Positions 59,686-64,000 of a DNA stretch of 64,000 nucleotides are shown here, in pieces. A program made the translations under genes and the position numbers. The stretch's first letter is position 1. Each line of letters begins with the position of its first letter. The DNA is from Phycisphaerae bacterium (lineage in GTDB: Bacteria > Planctomycetota > Phycisphaerae > Phycisphaerales > SM1A02): contig PAQL01000003.1 in assembly GCA_002709295.1 (NCBI GenBank), forward strand, positions 18,894 to 82,893, given 5' to 3'. The notes beneath the pieces were generated by a model. The model had not been told where the DNA came from, did no database searches, and saw only the letters and a list, made by a program, of their open reading frames with translations.

Positions 59686-62586
59686 TCAGGGGCAGGGGCC
59701 CCAGACCGACAGAAGGAGCCCGACGTCGGCACCGCTGACGAGGCCGTCGTCGTTGAGGTCCTCGAGGCAGCCGTCGCAGACCCCCCAGGCCGCCAGCAGC
59801 GAACCGAAGTCCGCACCATTGATCTGGCCGTCGTCGTTGAAATCGCCTTCGCAGGCATCTCCACCGGCCTCGCATCCCGCGTTCAGGACTCCGGGGGTGT
59901 CGGTCTTCCCGACCGGGTCGATCAATCCGATCTCCCAGGCGTCCATCCCGCAGTCGAAGTAGACGTGTGCGGGCACGAAGATGTCGTCGGGCCCGACCCG
60001 GGTGTCGCAGTAGACCTGGTCGCCTTCCTTGGAGGGATCGGTCTCGATCAGGGCGACGCAGGAGGTCGATTCGACCCATGGAGTGGAATCAAGCACCCCG
60101 TCGTCCTCGGCATCGAGGTCGGGGGCGAGCGCCTCGCCACTGAATCCGTAGACGACGAGACAGGTGATGTTGTCGCTGTTCTCGATGTCGAAGGAGAAGT
60201 CGAAGGACGGGGTCCCGAGGGTGAACGTGCTGGAGTCGGCGATGAGCACCAGTCCGTTCGCATCGGCAGTGACGTCGACCAGCGGGATCCGCGTCTCGAC
60301 CTGCCCGGATCCCGTGGATCCATCGCCGATGACGACGACCGTGTAGCCGTCGAGCGACTGCCCGGGTGCCGTGGCGAGCTCGATGTACTCGTCGTTGTCG
60401 TCACCGAACTGATCCATTCGGATCTCGACGACCTCGACAAGGGCCGGAGCAGTCGAGTCGAAGGTCAGGTTCCGTGCCACGAACTCGTCGCATGCCGCAT
60501 CCCATGCCGTGCAGCATTCGGGGACGTAGGCCTGGACCAGATCGATGGCGACCGCGTCGAGCCCCCGGGCGATCGCCTCCTCGCAGTCGGTGGTGTCGCA
60601 GTCCTCCGGGTTGGTCGTGCCCGGCGTGTCCGCGTTGTCAACGTCGCCGACCACGAAGGTTCCGACTCCCCAGGTGCCGCTGCCCGAGTCGCACACGTAG
60701 GCGTGTCCGGGTGAATAGTCACCGTCGGGGCCCGCCGTGGTTGTGGAATACACGCAGTTGCTGTCGAAGCCGCTGAGCCATGCGACCCCGTCGATCAGGT
60801 CGCCCCAGGGCTGGCTGTCGAGGGTGCAGTCGGCATCGGCGTCGAGGTCGCCGTTCACGGTGCCCGTGAAGTTGTGGACCAGGAGCAGCGTCTTGTTCAT
60901 GGTGTCGTTGAAGACGAGATCCAGGGTGGCGTCCGCCGTGCCGAGGGTGAACGTCTCCTCGGCGACGACGAAGTAACCGCTGCTCCCGATGCTGAAGCCG
61001 GAGAGGTTCACGGCCGTCTCCACGGCACCATCGGAGTCTTCGGCCACGCTGCCGATGACCACGAGGCTGACGCCGTCGAGGGAGGTTCCCGGGGCTCCGA
61101 TGAGTTCGAAGTACTCGTCGGCGTCCTCGCCGGCCTGCTTCATCCTGACCTCTGAAAGAGTGAGCGATGGCGCGGGACCCTGTGAAAGACAGGTCTGCTG
61201 GGCCAGAGTCACGCAGCTGTCGTCCCATTCCAGGGTGGCGCAGGCGGGGTCGATGTCGCTGACCAGATCGCAGCAGGAGACGTCGGAGCAGCCGGGTTCC
61301 GCCCTTGCCTCGAAGCAGTTGCGGGGATCGGCTCCGCCGCACTGCAGGACGGGGCAGCCGAGGTTGGCGGCTCCGGGGGTGTCCGTCTCGCCCAGCGGGG
61401 AGAAGAGGCCGATGGTCCAGGTGCCGTCGGGCGTGCATCGGTAGCCCTGGGCGGGCACGAAGCTTCCGTCGGGACCGAGAGTGTTGTCGGAGTAGACGAG
61501 TTCGCCGGAGCCGAAGGTCTCGATCAGCGCCAGCCCGTCGATGATCCCGCTCCAGGGGAGCGGGCTGTCGATGACTCCATCGTCGTCGGCATCGAGGTCG
61601 TCGTTGCGCTCGCCGGTGAAGTCGCTCACCAGCAGGTAGGTGACGTTGTCGCTGTTCTCGAGGTTCAGCTCGTTCTCAAGGATCAGATCGGCGATGCCGA
61701 GACTGAAGGTCGATTCGGCGATCACGAAGAAGCCGGAGGCGCCGATCGAGTAGCCGGTGAGGTCGATCACGCACTCGGCGACTCCGCTGCCACCGCTGCC
61801 GTCGCCGATGGAGATGAAGAACACTCCGTCGAGCGAGGACCCCGGAGTCCCGGAGATTTCGATGTATTCGTCATTGTCGGAGCCGGACTGGTCCAGGCGG
61901 AACTCGCTGAGGGTGAGGCCCTCGGGATCCCCGCCACCGCCGCCACAGGTCGGGTTGACGAGACCGGGGGTCTCATCCGCTCCGCCGAGCGCATCGTCAC
62001 CGGAACGCCATGCAAGGGTGTCTTCGCACTGCCAGACATGCAGCGGAGGGAAGCCGGCCACCGGGCCCACGGTCTGGTCGGAGTAGTAGAAGTCGCTGGA
62101 AAACCCGTCGGGGCTGGCGTTGGCAAGGATGGCGACGGAGTCGATCTCCACGATGCCGGACTTGGGATCGAGGATGCCGTCGTCGTTGGTGTCGACGTCG
62201 TCACCGACGGAACCGCCGTAGCCGTCGGCGACGATGATGGTGAGGTTGTCGCCCTGTTCGAACGTCAATGGCACGATCTGATCGGGCGTGCCGAAGGAGT
62301 AGGTGTCCGCGGCGAGGATGAACCGACCGCTGGCGCCGATGGTTCCGTTGAGCGAGGCCACGAATTCCACGCCACCGTTCTGGGCGGGCGGGAACTGTCC
62401 CTCGAGGTCGCCGATCACGACGATCTGGAGACCGCCAAGATCCGTGCCGGGGGCGCCGGCAAGCTCGATGTAGAGATCGGAGTCGACGCCGGGCTGACCG
62501 ATTCTCGCTTCGGTGATCGACACCTGGGCGGAAACGGGGACGGCGGCGGCAAGACCAAGAAGGCCGGCAATGACACTCGTACGCAT
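59686..62586 (-). CDS. Secreted four-repeat lamin-tail-like protein with dockerin-like tail
   Basis: A 966-residue exported protein from ATG 62586, with AGGAG upstream and a signal peptide (MRTSVIAGLLGLAAAVPVSAQ). Four tandem domains of about 200 residues begin with related sequences: ITEARIGQPGVDSDLYIEL, LSEFRLDQSGSDNDEYIEI, LSEVRMKQAGEDADEYFEL and VEIRMDQFGDDNDEYIEL, each followed by G.PG.SLDG...VIGDG. This opening resembles lamin-tail-type domains (ExxxNPxGxDxxEYIEL). Cys-rich connectors (CSDVSCCDLVSDIDPACATLEWDDSC) separate some. The end is a dockerin-like double repeat (CEGDFNDDGQINGADFGSLLAAWGVC...LEDLNDDGLVSGADVGLLLSVWGPC). Surface or extracellular role inferred. Confidence 0.85.
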   Translation of the reverse strand: MRTSVIAGLLGLAAAVPVSAQVSITEARIGQPGVDSDLYIELAGAPGTDLGGLQIVVIGDLEGQFPPAQNGGVEFVASLNGTIGASGRFILAADTYSFGTPDQIVPLTFEQGDNLTIIVADGYGGSVGDDVDTNDDGILDPKSGIVEIDSVAILANASPDGFSSDFYYSDQTVGPVAGFPPLHVWQCEDTLAWRSGDDALGGADETPGLVNPTCGGGGGDPEGLTLSEFRLDQSGSDNDEYIEISGTPGSSLDGVFFISIGDGSGGSGVAECVIDLTGYSIGASGFFVIAESTFSLGIADLILENELNLENSDNVTYLLVSDFTGERNDDLDADDDGVIDSPLPWSGIIDGLALIETFGSGELVYSDNTLGPDGSFVPAQGYRCTPDGTWTIGLFSPLGETDTPGAANLGCPVLQCGGADPRNCFEARAEPGCSDVSCCDLVSDIDPACATLEWDDSCVTLAQQTCLSQGPAPSLTLSEVRMKQAGEDADEYFELIGAPGTSLDGVSLVVIGSVAEDSDGAVETAVNLSGFSIGSSGYFVVAEETFTLGTADATLDLVFNDTMNKTLLLVHNFTGTVNGDLDADADCTLDSQPWGDLIDGVAWLSGFDSNCVYSTTTAGPDGDYSPGHAYVCDSGSGTWGVGTFVVGDVDNADTPGTTNPEDCDTTDCEEAIARGLDAVAIDLVQAYVPECCTAWDAACDEFVARNLTFDSTAPALVEVVEIRMDQFGDDNDEYIELATAPGQSLDGYTVVVIGDGSTGSGQVETRIPLVDVTADANGLVLIADSSTFTLGTPSFDFSFDIENSDNITCLVVYGFSGEALAPDLDAEDDGVLDSTPWVESTSCVALIETDPSKEGDQVYCDTRVGPDDIFVPAHVYFDCGMDAWEIGLIDPVGKTDTPGVLNAGCEAGGDACEGDFNDDGQINGADFGSLLAAWGVCDGCLEDLNDDGLVSGADVGLLLSVWGPCP

Positions 62587-62771
62587 GTCTGGAAGTTCTC
62601 CTCTGGGGCGATGCGTGGGCCGGGACGGGCAGCGCAGGGATCGCGCCACCTCAGGCTCCTAGACTAGGCCACAACCCCCCCCGGAGAGAACACAAACTCC
62701 GGGGTTTCATGGCTTCAGTCACAAACCCCGGAAATCCACCGCCCGGGACCGGTCCGGATTCCCACCATGAA

Positions 62772-62800
62772 GAACCCGCCGAGCAGGGCTCGGCGGGTTC
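62772..62800 (-). terminator. Hairpin after the OmpA-type gene
   Basis: GAACCCGCCGAGC/GCTCGGCGGGTTC, a 13-bp stem with a three-base loop, lies 64 bases after the stop at 62865. Only a short TTCTTC follows on the minus strand. Confidence 0.65.
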
Positions 62801-62864
62801 GGGTTCGGAGCAGTGGGGGTCGACGGGATATCGGCGGATGCCCCTCGAAGGGGACCCGGCGTTC

Positions 62865-63707
62865 TCACTTCATCGGTTCGCCGGCGGGGGCCGGGGGGGT
62901 GCTGGTCGCACCGGAGGGGCCGGGATCGGGCTCGATGACCTCGATCTCCTCGGTTTCCAGGACCGGCATGGGAACCAGGCGGATCTCCACGCGGCGGTTG
63001 GCGGCGGCGCCACGGCGGCCGTTCTCCACCAGGGGACGGAACTCGCCGAAGCCACCGATGAGCACGCGTTCCGGGCTCACCCCGTCCTTGACCATGGCGT
63101 TGCGCACCGAAATGGCCCTCTGGGCCGAAAGCTGGACGTTGGAGCGGTAGATCGATCCGGCGCGGAGCCGGACGTTGTCGGTATGCCCGATGACCTGGAT
63201 CTCGAAGGCCAGGCCGTCCCCTTCGTCGAGGATGTCGGCGAGGGTCTGCACTGCAGCGAGGGCCTCCGGACTCAATTCGACCGAGCCCATGGCGAAGGTG
63301 ACGTCGCTGGCGAACTGCAGGGTGCCCGTGGCCTCGTCGTAGTCGAGGAGATCGGGGTTCTCGCGAGCCAGGCGGAGCAGCTTCTCGTTGAGCTCGGGGT
63401 TCATGGGCCCGAAATCGAGGTTCTGGACCTGCTCGAGCAGCAGCTCGTAACGATCGCGGAGATCGGAGATCTCGTTGTTCTGGCCGCCCATCTGCAGTTC
63501 GGCCTGTTCGAGCTTGTCCATGTAGTCCTGCATCTGAGTGCGGACCGAGGCTTCGTTGGCCCGCATACGCTCGGTTTCCTGACGAGCGGAGGCGACCTGC
63601 TGTTCCTTGGCCCGGTAGGCCGAGAGCAGATCGTCATACTTCTCCTGAGGAACACAGCCGGCGGCGAAGATGACGGCGGGGGCGGTGAGGAGGATGGTTC
63701 GACGCAT
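62865..63707 (-). CDS. OmpA-family lipoprotein (Pal/MotB-like)
   Basis: A 280-residue outer-membrane lipoprotein. The lipobox is FAAGC, with acylation at Cys18. Residues about 25-95 form a coiled coil (SAYRAKEQQVASARQETERMRANEASVRTQMQDYMDKLEQAELQ). The C-terminal domain is OmpA-like: VTFAMGSVELSPEALAAVQTLADIL, IQVIGHTDNVRLRAGSIYRSNVQLSAQRAISVRNAMV and LIGGFGEFRPLVENGRRGAAANRRVEI, which should bind peptidoglycan. A Pro/Glu-rich tail follows. It probably ties the outer membrane to the wall. Confidence 0.93.
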   Translation of the reverse strand: MRRTILLTAPAVIFAAGCVPQEKYDDLLSAYRAKEQQVASARQETERMRANEASVRTQMQDYMDKLEQAELQMGGQNNEISDLRDRYELLLEQVQNLDFGPMNPELNEKLLRLARENPDLLDYDEATGTLQFASDVTFAMGSVELSPEALAAVQTLADILDEGDGLAFEIQVIGHTDNVRLRAGSIYRSNVQLSAQRAISVRNAMVKDGVSPERVLIGGFGEFRPLVENGRRGAAANRRVEIRLVPMPVLETEEIEVIEPDPGPSGATSTPPAPAGEPMK

Positions 63708-63832
63708 GCAAGGTTCCCAGGTGGGGAGGCGTGATTGGACGTTGACCCGACAGGTCCCGGTCGGCTGTGCGAAAGTGTACGAAGACCGGCGTCGGCAGGA
63801 AGACGCGGACCCGACTCAAATCGACCGATCCG

Positions 63833-64000
63833 ATGAATACGCTTGAGCCCCCATCAGACTCTTCCGCCCCTTTCGCCCCCGATTCCGGGCGTCGGATCCT
63901 GCATGCCACGGCCGCCGCGGATGCCGGGGGGGTGATCTCACCCGCCGCGGTCCTGGTCGAGGGTCGCCGGGTGATCACCGTGGGGCCCCCTCAGGAGCTG
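63833..64000 (+). CDS. N-terminal part of an amidohydrolase-like protein (cut by window edge)
   Basis: An open frame from ATG 63833 to the window end, not in the track, giving 56 residues: a disordered start (MNTLEPPSDSSAPF), then RRILHATAAADAGG and VISPAAVLVEGRRVITVGPPQEL. The pattern of a small beta-sandwich strand with VLVEGxRVxxVGP matches the N-terminus of metal-dependent amidohydrolases (MtaD/SsnA-like). The catalytic residues lie beyond the window, so the call is tentative. It diverges from the OmpA-type gene. Confidence 0.55.
   Translation, partial: MNTLEPPSDSSAPFAPDSGRRILHATAAADAGGVISPAAVLVEGRRVITVGPPQEL

Noticed and set aside
1-64000. CRISPR arrays, insertion sequences, prophage or attachment sites
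   Set aside because: No regularly spaced direct repeats, transposase or integrase motifs, or flanking inverted repeats were found by eye.

Overview
This is a GC-rich, densely coded bacterial chromosome segment. Four secreted proteins end in short dockerin-like tails of the form GDFNDDGxxxGADxGxLLxxWGxC. That feature, together with outer-membrane-type genes and an atypical pilus/secretion ATPase, fits a marine Planctomycetota, most likely class Phycisphaerae. The lineage is an inference from protein style; no 16S gene is present. About 54 protein genes, one partial gene at the right edge, one tRNA-Leu and one candidate structured RNA are supported. No insertion sequence, prophage or CRISPR array was seen. 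Most long antisense ORFs in the track are GC-driven shadows.

Layout. 0-6.5 kb: a secreted dockerin-tailed protein, an APC permease, a deiodinase-like secreted protein with an RGG tail, a structured RNA ending in a strong terminator, and a PqiA-like membrane protein. 6.5-19 kb: tyrosine/homogentisate catabolism (fahA with a translationally coupled unknown gene, hmgA, hppD). Between these genes lie a pseudouridine synthase, a three-gene coupled polysaccharide cassette (deacetylase, Alg14-like, Alg13-like), an MFS protein, a DUF6159-like membrane protein and a serine hydrolase. 19-29.7 kb: apt diverging from a GroES-like gene, aroA, an MsbA-like exporter, a BtuFCD/FecBCD-type uptake system, and accBC. 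29.7-34.3 kb, minus strand: pilT, a membrane-anchored GspE/PilB-like protein with a degraded P-loop, and a CvpA-like protein. 34.5-41.2 kb: guaB, a sulfatase, glycogen phosphorylase and an amidohydrolase.

41.2-45.5 kb holds a cluster not recognised as a known system: a sigma-region-2-like gene, an unknown 322-residue protein, and a 659-residue protein with a Lon (S16)-like domain that keeps the serine but not the canonical lysine. It is followed by a SMUG1-type DNA glycosylase and a HEPN-like protein with an RxxxxH motif. 47-54.4 kb: a GDPD-like phosphodiesterase, an LplT-like MFS protein, tRNA-Leu(CAA), a 31-residue membrane peptide, an exported methyltransferase, an SRAP/HMCES protein and a transglutaminase-like protein lacking the usual Cys and His. 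54.4-64 kb: an MlaE permease, two tandem paralogous secreted proteins, a four-repeat secreted protein, an OmpA-type lipoprotein and the start of an amidohydrolase.

A recurring regulatory theme is a TANNNT hexamer 6-8 nt upstream of an ATG that lacks a Shine-Dalgarno sequence, seen at about seven genes. It suggests that leaderless transcription is common in this genome.
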